A stretch of 64,000 nucleotides of DNA from the NCBI GenBank assembly GCA_963781765.1, contig CAWAHC010000016.1, forward strand, positions 248,001-312,000. Reading direction: 5' to 3'. Numbering within the stretch: position 1 is the first letter of the stretch; each line of letters starts with the position of its first letter. The DNA comes from JAGWRI01 sp963781765. GTDB lineage: Bacteria > Gemmatimonadota > Gemmatimonadetes > Gemmatimonadales > Gemmatimonadaceae. Below, piece by piece: positions 36,518 through 45,611 of this stretch. The notes under the pieces were generated by a model. The model made no database searches. It was not told where the DNA came from and saw only the letters and a program-made list of their open reading frames with translations. The position numbers and the translations under genes were made by a program.

Positions 36518-37564
36518 ATGACCGCCGAACTCGATCCTTCCAACGCGACGCTCACCGTCGCCACCGCCTCCCGTTTCGCGACCATCGCGCTGGGGCATGT
36601 ATCGCGCGAGTACCCCAACAAGCTCGATCATGTGCTCAACGGCGTCGACGACGTCCGCGGACCCTTCGCGTTGCACCCCATCTTCTACGGCAGCTTCGAC
36701 TGGCATTCGTGCGTGCACGGCTACTGGATGCTGGCGCGGTTGTATCGCCGTTTCCCGACGTTCGACGCGGCGCCGCGCATTCGCGCGCAGTTCGACGCAT
36801 ACCTCGCGCCTCAGCACGTGGCCGGCGAGGTCGCCTACCTGCAGCAGCCCTTGCGCGGCGGGTTCGAGCGGCCGTACGGGTGGGCATGGCTCCTCATGCT
36901 CGGCGGCGAACTCGCCCGGCACACCACGCCGGACGGCCGTCGCTGGTCGGAGGCGCTCGGGCCGCTGGTCGCCGAATTCGTACAGCGGTTCCACGACTTT
37001 CTGCCCAGGGCCACCTACCCTGTGCGCGTCGGCACCCACTTCAACACCGCGTTCGCGCTCACGCTCGCCATGGACTACGCCACGGTGGCCGGCGACGCCG
37101 CGCTCGCCGACCTGCTGCGCGAGAAGGCCAACGCCTGGTACGGCGATGACGCCGACTGTCAGGCGTGGGAACCCGGGGGTGACGATTTCCTGTCGTCGGC
37201 CCTCATCGAGGCCGAGTGCATGCGACGCATGATGCCGCCGCGCGGATTCGCGGACTGGCTCGAGCGTTTCCTGCCGCGCATCGCGGAGCGGGAGCCGGCC
37301 ACGCTCTTCCGGCCCGCGCACGTGAGCGACCGCACCGACGGCAAGATCGCGCACCTGGACGGTCTCAACCTCACGCGCGCCTGGTGCTGGCGGTCGATGG
37401 CCGGGGCACTGCCGCCGGACGATCCGCGCGTGCAGGTGGCGCGAGACGCGGCCGCCCGTCACCTGGCGGCCAGCCTCCCCCACGTGGCCGGGGACTACAT
37501 GGGCGAGCACTGGCTCGCGTCGTTCGCGGTGTTGGCCCTGGAGGCGCCGGTAAGCGCCCTGTAA
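36518..37564 (+). CDS. DUF2891 family protein
   Basis: Cytoplasmic protein of 348 aa with no signal peptide. Features are HPIFYGSFDWHSCVHGYWML near residues 50-70, RPYGWAWLLMLGGEL, YPVRVGTHFNTAFALTLAMDYA and GDDFLSSALIEAECMRRMMPP, an alpha-alpha toroid-like helical pattern. The conserved His and Asp residues look catalytic but no reaction is established to my knowledge. It starts 2 nt after DUF979 and completes the three-gene operon. The usual pyroglutamyl peptidase partner is not in the window. Confidence 0.85.
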   Translation: MTAELDPSNATLTVATASRFATIALGHVSREYPNKLDHVLNGVDDVRGPFALHPIFYGSFDWHSCVHGYWMLARLYRRFPTFDAAPRIRAQFDAYLAPQHVAGEVAYLQQPLRGGFERPYGWAWLLMLGGELARHTTPDGRRWSEALGPLVAEFVQRFHDFLPRATYPVRVGTHFNTAFALTLAMDYATVAGDAALADLLREKANAWYGDDADCQAWEPGGDDFLSSALIEAECMRRMMPPRGFADWLERFLPRIAEREPATLFRPAHVSDRTDGKIAHLDGLNLTRAWCWRSMAGALPPDDPRVQVARDAAARHLAASLPHVAGDYMGEHWLASFAVLALEAPVSAL

Positions 37565-37647
37565 GGATCCCGGGAACCGTTCGCGCCCGGCGGCGAATGC
37601 TGTAATGTTGTGCGGCAACGACCCACCTGTCCGCTGAGGCCGCTCCC

Positions 37648-39081
37648 ATGCGCCCCCTACGCATCGCGCTCGCCACCGTGTTCGCCGTCGTCGCCGCCGC
37701 CCTGACCGCTGCCCCCGCAGCCGGCCAGGCGATCGACAGCGCCTACAAGGGATCCGTGCTCGCCCCGCTCGTCGCGCGGCGCGACAGCGCCTTCCGCTAT
37801 GCGGCGTACGTGCCGCGCGGTTACACGGGCACTTCCCCCGTGCCCCTCCTCCTGGTGCTCGATCCACGGGGGAATGCCCGGCAGTCCATCGCGCTGATGG
37901 TGCCGGCGGCCGAGCGGCTGGGGTGGGTGGTGATGAGCAGCTACGACACGCGAAGCGACCTGGCGACCGCGCCCAACGAGCGGGCCGTGAATCTGATGCT
38001 CGACGATGCCTTCGCCACATTCCGCATCGACACCTCCCGCATCTATCTGGCCGGCTTCTCGGGCACCGCGCGCGATACATGGGTGTTCGCCTACGGCGCC
38101 GGCGGACATGTGGCGGGCATCATCTCGGCGGGCGCCTCGATGCCCGGCGATTCGGCGTGGCGAAGCAAGTTCGGTGGCAAACCGCCGTTCGACGTGGCGA
38201 TGGCGGCCGGTGACAGCGGCTTCAACTACGACGAGGTATTGGCTGCCGCTGACACGCTCCGTGCGCTCGGGGCACCCGTCCGCGCCGACGCCTTCCGCGG
38301 CGGGCACCGGTGGCCGCCGGAATCGCTGCTGGCGCAGGACATGGGCTGGCTCGAGGCGCGTGCCATGGCGCGGAAGCTGCGCCCGATGGACTCGCTGCTC
38401 GTGGATTCCGTGTTCGCCCTCGACTCGGCCCGCGCCATCGCCACCGCGGCATCGGGCCGCCCGGGCGAGGCCGCCGTCCAGTGGGCCGACATCGCGGCCG
38501 CGTGGCAGGGGTTACACGCGCTCACCAGCGCGCGCGCGGAGCTGGCCGCGCTCGACAGCTCGCCCGCCGTGCGCCGGTGGCGCGTGGACCGGGACTCCCT
38601 GCGCCGGAGTACGCCTGGTGTGCAGCGCGCCATGGGCGCCACGCTTCTGGGCGTGCGGCAGCACCCCGGCGTGCCCGATCTGCGACGGCTCGCCGGCGAG
38701 TTGCGAATCGTCCAGTTCCAGCAGTGGGCGGCCGACCCTCAGGACTCGGTGCGGGCCATCTGGGCCGACCGCCGCCTGGCCGAGCTGTACGTGCAGGCGT
38801 CCTTCTACGAGCCCGAGGCCTACATCAAGGTGCAGGATCCGTCGCGAGCCCTCGCCATGCTCACCGTAGCCGAGATGATCCGTCCGCGCTCGGCGGGCAA
38901 CTGTCGCGAACGTGCCCGCGCCTATGCCCTCAGCCGCGATGCCGCGAGCACCCTCGACGAACTCCGCTGTGCGCTGACGGGCAAGGCCATCACCATCGAA
39001 GAGATCGAGCGGGACCCGCGCTACAATTTCATGCGTTCGCTCGACGCCTACGCCGATCTGATCGAGAAGTTCGGCAACTGA
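37648..39081 (+). CDS. Exported alpha/beta-hydrolase-like protein with helical C-terminal region
   Basis: Protein of 477 aa. A signal peptide (RIALATVFAVVAAALTAAPAAG) is followed by an esterase-like domain to about residue 245: FRYAAYVPRGYTG, PLLLVLDPRGNARQ and IYLAGFSGTARDTW. The nucleophile elbow reads G-F-S-G-T, lacking the last Gly of GxSxG. A His in RGGHRWPPE could complete a triad. Residues about 250-477 are helical and repeat-like, ending in a TPR-type stretch (PRSAGNCRERARAYALSRDAASTLDELRCAL). It may be a peptidase, an esterase or a non-catalytic binder. Confidence 0.65.
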   Translation: MRPLRIALATVFAVVAAALTAAPAAGQAIDSAYKGSVLAPLVARRDSAFRYAAYVPRGYTGTSPVPLLLVLDPRGNARQSIALMVPAAERLGWVVMSSYDTRSDLATAPNERAVNLMLDDAFATFRIDTSRIYLAGFSGTARDTWVFAYGAGGHVAGIISAGASMPGDSAWRSKFGGKPPFDVAMAAGDSGFNYDEVLAAADTLRALGAPVRADAFRGGHRWPPESLLAQDMGWLEARAMARKLRPMDSLLVDSVFALDSARAIATAASGRPGEAAVQWADIAAAWQGLHALTSARAELAALDSSPAVRRWRVDRDSLRRSTPGVQRAMGATLLGVRQHPGVPDLRRLAGELRIVQFQQWAADPQDSVRAIWADRRLAELYVQASFYEPEAYIKVQDPSRALAMLTVAEMIRPRSAGNCRERARAYALSRDAASTLDELRCALTGKAITIEEIERDPRYNFMRSLDAYADLIEKFGN

Positions 39082-39150
39082 CGGCACGGGCACGCCGCCC
39101 GCGTTCCGCCACCCCGCGCGCGAATCGCCGCCGGTCGCCATCTTCCACAC

Positions 39151-40998
39151 ATGGCAACTTCCGCCGACGTCCGATCCGTCTACGCCGCCCGCGCCACCGA
39201 CCTCGGCACGCGTCGCGCCGGACAATCGGCTACCGTGGACCGGCTGGGCAACCTGCGCCTGCTGGCGTTCGCCGCCGCCGGCCTGCTGTTCGCCCGCTGG
39301 GCCACCGCCGATGCGCACCGCGCCGTCTGGCTCGCCGCCGCCCTGGCCGCGCTGGCCGGCTTCCTCGCCCTCGTGCGCGCCAGCAACCGCGCCAAGACAC
39401 GGCTGCAGCACACCGGCGACCTGCTGGCCCTGGCCGACGAAGGCGTGCATCGCGTCACCCGCGCCTGGGAGCAGATTCCCTCGCGTCCGTGGGTGGTGGA
39501 ACCGGCCAGTCATCCGTACGCGGTGGACCTCGACCTGTTCGGCGATGCATCGGTGGTACAGCTGATGCCGGCCATGAGCGCCGCCCCGGGACGAGCGACT
39601 TTGCGCCAATGGCTGGTGGCGCCGGCCGACCCGGCCACCATCCGCGATCGCCAGCGTGCCGTGGCCGAGTTGCGCGAACGCGATGTCTTCCGCGAGGAGT
39701 TGGCCGTCGCCGGCATGCGCGTCACGGTGAGCGGCGAAGCGCTGGGCGCACTCACGCGGTGGGCAGCGGGTGACGCCTGGCTGCTGGCCAAGCCCTGGCT
39801 CCTCGCGCTCACGGTACTGATCCCCACCGCCACCGTCGTCCTCCTCGTGGCGCAGATCGCGGGCATGACGCCACACGCATGGTGGGTGGCGCCCGCGCTC
39901 GCCGGATGGCTGCTGGTGAGCAACCGCTCCCGCCGGCTCGCCGACTGCTTCAATCCGGTGGTGGGGCGCGCCAACATGCTCCGACGCTACAGCACGATGG
40001 CGCGCGTGGTGGCCGATCAGCGGTTCGACGCCCCATTGCTGGCGGCCATCCGCGACCGGCTCACCACGCCGGCGCCCGCGGACGAGGAGATGCGACGGCT
40101 CACGGCGCTCGCTGACAGCACCGAACTCCGATTGTCGCCGATGCTCTACTTCGCGGTGAACACGCTCACACTCTGGGACTTCCACGTCGCCCACCTCATC
40201 GAGCGGTGGCAGCGGCGCTCGGGCGCGCGCGTGGCCGACTGGATGGCCGCGCTCGGCGAGATGGAGAGCCTGTCGGCGCTGGCCACGCTGGCGCACGACA
40301 ATCCCGACTGGACCTTCCCGGAACTCACCGACCAGCCGGCACCGGCCATCGAGGCCGAGGCGCTCGGCCACCCGCTGCTCGCCGACGAGGCAGGCGTGCG
40401 CAACGACGTGACGGTCGGTCCGGCAGGCACGATCCTCGTGGTGACGGGGTCGAACATGGCCGGCAAGAGCACGCTCCTCCGCGCCATCGGACTCAACCTG
40501 GTGCTGAGCCAGGCCGGATCGGTGGTCTGCGCCCGTCGCTTCCGCCATCCACCCGCCCTGCTGCACACCAGCATGCGCGTGCAGGACTCGCTGCAGCGCG
40601 GAGTGAGCTACTTCATGGCCGAGCTGGAGCGGTTGAAGTCGGTGGTCGATGCCGCCGACGCGGTGGCGCCGAGCAACGGCCGCGCCTTCGTCTACCTACT
40701 CGACGAGATCCTGCACGGCACCAATTCCGCCGAGCGCACCGTGGCGGCGCGCCACGTGCTGCGCCATCTCGTGAGCACCGGCGCCATCGGCGCCGTGTCC
40801 ACGCACGACCTCCAGTTGGTGGACGATACCGGACTCGCGCCCCTGTCGCGGCACGTGCATTTCCGCGAGGAGTTCTCGCGCGCCAATGGGAGCGCGTCGA
40901 TGACCTTCGACTACCGGCTGCGCCCGGGCAAGGCGACGTCGAGCAATGCGCTCAAGCTCCTCGAACTGGTGGGCCTCAAGGACGCGGACCCCGTGTAG
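39151..40998 (+). CDS. Membrane-anchored MutS-like ATPase
   Basis: Protein of 615 aa. Two TM pairs (LRLLAFAAAGLLFARWAT plus AVWLAAALAALAGFLALV; PWLLALTVLIPTATVVLLVA plus WWVAPALAGWLLVS) precede a MutS core. Walker A is TGSNMAGKSTLLRAIG (about 433-445), Walker B is VYLLDEIL (about 515), and GTNSAERTVAARHVL and STHDLQLVD follow. The mismatch-recognition domains of MutS1 are absent, so a role in mismatch repair is unlikely. Family members are annotated as DNA mismatch repair protein MutS-like. The 3' end overlaps the opposite-strand phosphoesterase gene by 88 bp. Confidence 0.85.
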   Translation: MATSADVRSVYAARATDLGTRRAGQSATVDRLGNLRLLAFAAAGLLFARWATADAHRAVWLAAALAALAGFLALVRASNRAKTRLQHTGDLLALADEGVHRVTRAWEQIPSRPWVVEPASHPYAVDLDLFGDASVVQLMPAMSAAPGRATLRQWLVAPADPATIRDRQRAVAELRERDVFREELAVAGMRVTVSGEALGALTRWAAGDAWLLAKPWLLALTVLIPTATVVLLVAQIAGMTPHAWWVAPALAGWLLVSNRSRRLADCFNPVVGRANMLRRYSTMARVVADQRFDAPLLAAIRDRLTTPAPADEEMRRLTALADSTELRLSPMLYFAVNTLTLWDFHVAHLIERWQRRSGARVADWMAALGEMESLSALATLAHDNPDWTFPELTDQPAPAIEAEALGHPLLADEAGVRNDVTVGPAGTILVVTGSNMAGKSTLLRAIGLNLVLSQAGSVVCARRFRHPPALLHTSMRVQDSLQRGVSYFMAELERLKSVVDAADAVAPSNGRAFVYLLDEILHGTNSAERTVAARHVLRHLVSTGAIGAVSTHDLQLVDDTGLAPLSRHVHFREEFSRANGSASMTFDYRLRPGKATSSNALKLLELVGLKDADPV

Positions 40999-42065
40999 AC
41001 GTCGTCGCCAAAGGGCACCAGACCCTGCCGGCCCGCATAGCCCAGGTGCGGCAGGCCGAAGAGGTCTTCCACGCTGCGGAGCATGGAGTAGTGGTTGTAC
41101 GGCACGTCGGATACCGTGCCCGGCCGGATGAACGGCGACAACAGGACGGTTCCGGTGCGCCCGCCCCCCGGACCGCCAACCCCCGGCGACGACGTGTTCG
41201 GGCCGGTCGGCTCGTTGCAGCACGCCTCCTTGTGCCCGCTCTGCGCTTCGTCGAAGGTGACGATGATCAGTCCGCCGTCGCGATACGCCGCCGAGCGCAT
41301 GATCCGCGGCACCCACTCGGCCAGGAATCGGTCGGCCGACACCAGGCCGCCCGGCTCCCCGTTGCGGCATGGGCGGTCGTGCCCGTCGTGGCAGAGATTC
41401 GGCGCGATGAACAGGTAGTTCGGCGTCGCCGCCGCGGACCGCAGATCGGCGGCCAGCGCCGTGAGTGGAACGACGTTGGTGTGGCACACCGGCTCGTCGA
41501 CGATCGCATGGAAGTACACGAACGGGTTGTGTTTGGCGGCGTACTGGTCCGTCGGCGTTGCGCGCTCGGTGCGGTCGGACGTGCCGATCGCGGCGTGCCC
41601 GCAGGTGGCGGACTCGCGCGAGGGATCCTTGCCCATGTCCTCCATGTACGCCTTCCAACTCAGATGCCGCGCCATGAGTTGGTTGGCGATGGTCGGCACA
41701 CCGGCCGGATACACGCAGCCGCTTCCGATGGGCTGGCCGTCGGGCGCCGTGCCCGTCTGGACGAACTCCACGTATCGCCCGCAGTCGCCCTGCGTGTGGG
41801 GGTTGGGCGCGATGCCGCTCACCATCGCGATGTAGTTGTCGAGGCTGGCGTGGCCGATGCCGTAGTACTGCCGGAGAAACGCGCCGGCCCGCACCAGCGT
41901 GTCGGCCAGATACGGGGCTGGCGAGTCGGCGCCGAAGGTCGATTCGTAGGCCTGGTTCTCGAGCACGATCACGAACACATGCCGGATGGCCGGCGGGGCC
42001 GCTTGCGGCGCGGCCCGCCCAGCCGGACTTCCAAAGGCCAGAACGGCTGCGACGAGGTTCAGCAT
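40911..42065 (-). CDS. Exported PF04185-type phosphoesterase
   Basis: Protein of 384 aa. A signal-like N terminus (MLNLVAAVLAFGSPAGRAA) is followed by IRHVFVIVLENQAYESTFG, with the metal-binding Glu-Asn of the family. HASLDNYIAMVSG, FDEAQSGHKEACCNE and VPYNHYSMLRSVEDLFGLPHLGYA are further expected elements. Probably an acid phosphatase or phospholipase C-like enzyme acting outside the inner membrane. It is much shorter than the YncE-fused homologue at 31312. Its last 29 codons overlap the MutS-like gene on the other strand. Confidence 0.85.
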   Translation of the reverse strand: MLNLVAAVLAFGSPAGRAAPQAAPPAIRHVFVIVLENQAYESTFGADSPAPYLADTLVRAGAFLRQYYGIGHASLDNYIAMVSGIAPNPHTQGDCGRYVEFVQTGTAPDGQPIGSGCVYPAGVPTIANQLMARHLSWKAYMEDMGKDPSRESATCGHAAIGTSDRTERATPTDQYAAKHNPFVYFHAIVDEPVCHTNVVPLTALAADLRSAAATPNYLFIAPNLCHDGHDRPCRNGEPGGLVSADRFLAEWVPRIMRSAAYRDGGLIIVTFDEAQSGHKEACCNEPTGPNTSSPGVGGPGGGRTGTVLLSPFIRPGTVSDVPYNHYSMLRSVEDLFGLPHLGYAGRQGLVPFGDDVYTGSASLRPTSSRSLSALLDVALPGRSR

Positions 42066-42076
42066 GGCTCGATGGT

Positions 42077-42640
42077 TCAGGGAAGTCCCAACTGCTTCTG
42101 GCGGGCGTGTACCGCGGCGATGAATCGTTCGGCGTCTTCCTTCCGGAAGCTGTCGTCGGCGCGGTCGCCATTGACGTTCGTGTTCTTGAACATCGTGTCG
42201 TGGCCACCCGACTTCCAGTCGAAAATCAGCCGCCCGTTCTCGTAGCGTACGTCACGCAGATCGGCCAGCCGGTAGACGGCGTGCGTGCCGATGGCGCCGG
42301 CCACGGACCTCTTCACCAGCTTCGCGATGCTCCCGCCCAGCCCCGTGTCGGCGTGCTGCGTGGTGTCCAGGTCGGCCCGCACCTTGGCCACCATCTTGGG
42401 CGACAGCCCGGCCCATATCCGATCGCCCGCCAGCGTCAGGTCCACGGTACTGTCGGCATTCAGAATCATCAGGTCGCCCGGGCCGAGTGAATCGGGCGCG
42501 GCCTGGAGCGCCGCCACGTGCGTATCGTGGCGCGCCGACGCGAAGCGCGAGCGAAACCAGTTCCCAACGAAGGCGAGCGCCGCGAACAGCAGCACCACCT
42601 GGATGGCGCGACCGGCCCACTTTCTGGACGTATCGGACAT
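42077..42640 (-). CDS. Hypothetical protein with one N-terminal membrane helix
   Basis: Protein of 187 aa. A membrane helix (AIQVVLLFAALAFVGNWF) near residues 12-30 anchors a soluble domain with LGPGDLMILNADSTVDLTLAGDRIWAG, KLVKRSVAGAIGTHAVYRL and LRDVRYENGRLIFDW. I recognise no family. ATG 42640 has GAGG 5 nt upstream. It ends 11 nt before the phosphoesterase start on the same strand, so the two may be co-transcribed. Confidence 0.65.
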   Translation of the reverse strand: MSDTSRKWAGRAIQVVLLFAALAFVGNWFRSRFASARHDTHVAALQAAPDSLGPGDLMILNADSTVDLTLAGDRIWAGLSPKMVAKVRADLDTTQHADTGLGGSIAKLVKRSVAGAIGTHAVYRLADLRDVRYENGRLIFDWKSGGHDTMFKNTNVNGDRADDSFRKEDAERFIAAVHARQKQLGLP

Positions 42641-42812
42641 CGGAGCCTCGAGCGGTGTGCGCCGCCGACATGCGTGCACCCGGAAATGGTGCCCGCCCCC
42701 TCCGGCGGCAGATTCAAAACGTATGCGGCTGTTCCCTACCCCGCCACGGGCGAAACGCGCCGCGTCTCGGGCATCCCTACGGAAGTCGCCCCGCAGAGGT
42801 TGCGGCGAGCTT

Positions 42813-43496
42813 TCAACGCGGCGATTCCCCGTCCGACGGGGGCCCTGACGCTGCTTCCTCGGCTTTCGCCTCCCGGGAGGACCGCCGCTTCCATACCACC
42901 GTCCCGATGATTGCCGCGATGGCGAGCACCGCCACCACCACGAGCGCCGCCGCAACCTCGGGGTTGTGGTACGCACGGCCCGCCGCGGTCCGGATCATCT
43001 GCGTCACGCCCGCACCAAGCGCGTAGCCCAACCAGTAGTAGATGGCCGCCCAGAGTACCGACGCCGCGGCCGCGCCCACCAGGAAGTTCACGCGCCCCAT
43101 GTGCAGGGCACCCGCCGCCACCGTGAGCACGATGCGGAAGCCGGGCACCAACCGCCCGAGCGCCACCGTCACCGACCCGTGCGTCTTGAGCCACACTTCC
43201 ACGCGGTCGGCCCGCGCGCCGTCGAATCCGAATCGACGTCCCACGCGGAGCAGCAACGGATGGCCCAGGCGGCGCGACAGCTCGAACAGGATCGTACTGC
43301 CGCTGAGCGTCGCCGTGAATACCACCAGCGTGGTCATCAGAAAGGTGGCGTGGCCCGCCCGTCCGGAGGCCCCGAGCGCCGCGATGAACACGTCGCCCGG
43401 CACCGGCAGCGGCACGCCGGACTCTTCGAGGAAGATCCCGACGAACGCGCCCAGATACTGCCAGCGCGCCAGGAACGCCAGCACCGACGCGATCAC
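42813..43496 (-). CDS. DedA-family membrane protein
   Basis: Integral membrane protein of 227 aa with the DedA/VTT pattern: GIFLEESGVPLPVPGDVFIAALGA with its acidic residue, the conserved Arg segment VALGRLVPGFRIVLTVAAGAL and a C-terminal helix pair. DedA proteins recycle or flip lipid carriers such as undecaprenyl phosphate or phospholipids. Start is GTG at 43496 inside a GTGA overlap with the metallophosphoesterase stop. Last gene of a five-gene chain with acyltransferases and a glycosyltransferase, which supports a lipid-translocation role. Confidence 0.9.
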   Translation of the reverse strand: MIASVLAFLARWQYLGAFVGIFLEESGVPLPVPGDVFIAALGASGRAGHATFLMTTLVVFTATLSGSTILFELSRRLGHPLLLRVGRRFGFDGARADRVEVWLKTHGSVTVALGRLVPGFRIVLTVAAGALHMGRVNFLVGAAAASVLWAAIYYWLGYALGAGVTQMIRTAAGRAYHNPEVAAALVVVAVLAIAAIIGTVVWKRRSSREAKAEEAASGPPSDGESPR

Positions 43497-44179
43497 GACG
43501 CCGCGGCCACGCCCGCCGTCGCGTCGCCGACGGTGAAGTCGCGCAACGACGGGCCGGCGTCATCGAGCAGCAGGTACTCCAGGCGCGAGCGCCGCAGGCG
43601 TCCGGCATTCGCATAGGGATCGCCCGGCACGAGATGCCGGCGATGATTGTGGCCGAACACGCCGAAGGTGCATCCCTCGCGGGCCACCAGCGCCAGACAC
43701 TTGCGCCGGAACATGCGGTCCACGGGCACCGCCATCGTGCCGGCCACGAACGACTCCGCCACCCACGCCGCCCCACGCACCAACGACAGGTGACCGAACC
43801 GCCGTGAGATCCCGTCGCCGAAGTTTCCCACCGACGACACGTGCACCGGATCGGCCAGGTGGCCGTGGGCCACCAGCACGCGGCCCAGCCGGGCGTGCTG
43901 GAGCACCACCGACGGCACCCCGCCCTCCGGATCGTGGTTGCCCTGCGTGCGCCGCAGCGTACCGGCGCGCGCCAGATCGCCGATCAGCGCCGCCACCTCG
44001 GGGTGCGCGCGCTCGGCCCGTGCCGGCGATTCGAAGAGCCCCTCGAAGATGTCGCCATTGAGCACGATCCGGTCGGCCGCGTCGGCGCCCCAGCGGAGAA
44101 AGCCGAGCGCCAGCGCGCGGTGGGCCGGCGGGCTGTACGTACCCAGGTGCCAATCGCCGGTGACGAGCGTGCGCGTCAT
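43493..44179 (-). CDS. Calcineurin-like metallophosphoesterase (LpxH-like layout)
   Basis: Cytoplasmic phosphoesterase of 228 aa. Metal-binding motifs are in order: GDWHLG, NGDIFEG, GNHD, AHGH and GHNHRRH. The layout resembles LpxH, which cleaves UDP-diacylglucosamine, but length and spacing do not prove that activity. The start ATG 44179 is in an ATGA overlap with the preceding acyltransferase stop, and its own stop overlaps the DedA GTG. In this setting a lipid-linked pyrophosphate or phosphate substrate is a reasonable guess. Confidence 0.85.
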   Translation of the reverse strand: MTRTLVTGDWHLGTYSPPAHRALALGFLRWGADAADRIVLNGDIFEGLFESPARAERAHPEVAALIGDLARAGTLRRTQGNHDPEGGVPSVVLQHARLGRVLVAHGHLADPVHVSSVGNFGDGISRRFGHLSLVRGAAWVAESFVAGTMAVPVDRMFRRKCLALVAREGCTFGVFGHNHRRHLVPGDPYANAGRLRRSRLEYLLLDDAGPSLRDFTVGDATAGVAAAS

Positions 44180-44916
44180 GCCCGGCCTCCGCGCCGGGCC
44201 AGCAGGCGATCGTAGAGATCCTGCGTCGCCTGCCGCACGCGCGCGTGTACGGGCTTCAACACCGCGACGTCGCGCGCGTGCTCCGGATCGCATTCCACCT
44301 CGATCGGATCGCCGATGGCGATGTCCAGCCGCACCGGCAGCGGCAGCGGGCTCCAGAACGAGAAGCGGCCGAGCGTGAACCCCGGGTACGCGGCAAAGCC
44401 GCCCACCGTCGCCAGCGGAACCAGCGGCACGCCCGTGCGCACCGCCAACCGGGCGAAGCCATAGCGATCGTTCCACCGCAGGCGGTAGCCGCGCGCACGC
44501 GGCGTGGACTCGCGGCTGCCGCCAGGCGTGAGCAACAGTTGGCGTCCCTCCTCCAGCGCGCGCAGGCACGACCGCTCCGACGGATCGATGAGCCCCACGT
44601 CGCGCTTGAGCCGCGCGATGACGGGGATGGCGCGCTCCAGTGCATGCCCCTGCACCGCGGCCACCGCCAACGGGCGCGGCGCGCCGCCGTGTTCGAACCA
44701 GTCGCTCCATGCCAGGTGGTAGATGGCAATCGACAGGTCGCCGCTCAGGTATCCCGCCCCGTGGTGCGTCACATAGATGCACTGGCCCGTGGGCGGCGTG
44801 CCCTCGACGCGCGTGCGGTGGTAGCGCGACACCCAACGCGCCACGCGCAGGTAGCCGGAGTTCTTCCGATGCAACGTCGGGTTGAGCGTCGGGCCGGAAT
44901 CGTCGATGCCCGTCAC
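44176..44916 (-). CDS. PlsC-type lysophospholipid acyltransferase (divergent)
   Basis: Acyltransferase-like protein of 246 aa, cytoplasmic or membrane-associated. IYVTHHGAGYLSGDLSIAIYH sits where the HxxxxD motif is expected, and LLLTPGGSRESTPRARG matches the second motif (E/P-G-G/T-R-S). GFARLAVRTGVPLVPLATVGG is the third block. The catalytic motif spacing is unusual, so the acyl acceptor may not be glycerol phosphate. Start is GTG in a 4-base overlap with the previous gene. It is similar in layout to its upstream neighbour, suggesting an old duplication. Confidence 0.8.
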   Translation of the reverse strand: MTGIDDSGPTLNPTLHRKNSGYLRVARWVSRYHRTRVEGTPPTGQCIYVTHHGAGYLSGDLSIAIYHLAWSDWFEHGGAPRPLAVAAVQGHALERAIPVIARLKRDVGLIDPSERSCLRALEEGRQLLLTPGGSRESTPRARGYRLRWNDRYGFARLAVRTGVPLVPLATVGGFAAYPGFTLGRFSFWSPLPLPVRLDIAIGDPIEVECDPEHARDVAVLKPVHARVRQATQDLYDRLLARRGGRA

Positions 44917-45611
44917 GCCGCGCTCCGCCCGCCCGCCGCGATCAGTTCGCGTGTGGCCGCCTCCACCCGCGCCGCGAACGCGGCCGGCGCCTCGCCTTCG
45001 GCCGGCTGCATGGGTTCGCCGAATCGATACTCCAACCGCACGGGCAGCGGAAAGGGGGGCAGCCAGAGACTCGACCCGCCCACGCGCAGCCTGCCAAGAT
45101 GCTGCCGGTCGGCGCCGGCGATGGTGAACGGGAGCACCGGTACGCCGGCGGCGATCGCCAGCCGCGCAAAGCCGGTGCGCCCCTCCCAGCGAATCGTGTC
45201 GCGGGGACCGTAGAGTTCGCGGGCGCCACCGGGAAAGATCAGCAGCGACTCGCCGTTGCCGAGCGCGGCCAGGGCGTGGGCCTCGGTGGCCGGCACGGCG
45301 TTCACGTTGCGGCGCATCCATCCGATCAGGGGCGTGCGGTGGAGTGAGGTCCCCGTCTTCTCGAGCACGCGAATGGCCGGTCGGTCGTTGTCCCAGAACG
45401 TCACGACGGCGAGCAGCACCGTCTCCAGATAGAGAAAGGAACGCGGGTGCTTGGTCACATAGATCACCGGGCGGTCGGCGGGGATGTGCTCGTCGCCGAC
45501 TACACGGGCCCGGAAGTACCAACGCCCCAGCCCGCGGACAAAGGGAATGATGATCCGCGAGAGGCCGGGAGTGCGTTCGAACCGGGTTGTGACGACCGGA
45601 CCGTCCGTCAC
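44913..45611 (-). CDS. PlsC-type acyltransferase
   Basis: Acyltransferase-like protein of 232 aa. Blocks in order are VIYVTKHPRSFLYLETVLLA (catalytic His; the acidic partner position is Glu), LLIFPGGARELYGPRD and GFARLAIAAGVPVLPFTIAG. Residues about 12-30 are hydrophobic (RIIIPFVRGLGRWYF). Start GTG overlaps the glycosyltransferase stop by 4 bases. Two acyltransferases in tandem could add two chains to one glycolipid or phosphoglycolipid; this is inference. Confidence 0.82.
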   Translation of the reverse strand: MTDGPVVTTRFERTPGLSRIIIPFVRGLGRWYFRARVVGDEHIPADRPVIYVTKHPRSFLYLETVLLAVVTFWDNDRPAIRVLEKTGTSLHRTPLIGWMRRNVNAVPATEAHALAALGNGESLLIFPGGARELYGPRDTIRWEGRTGFARLAIAAGVPVLPFTIAGADRQHLGRLRVGGSSLWLPPFPLPVRLEYRFGEPMQPAEGEAPAAFAARVEAATRELIAAGGRSAA

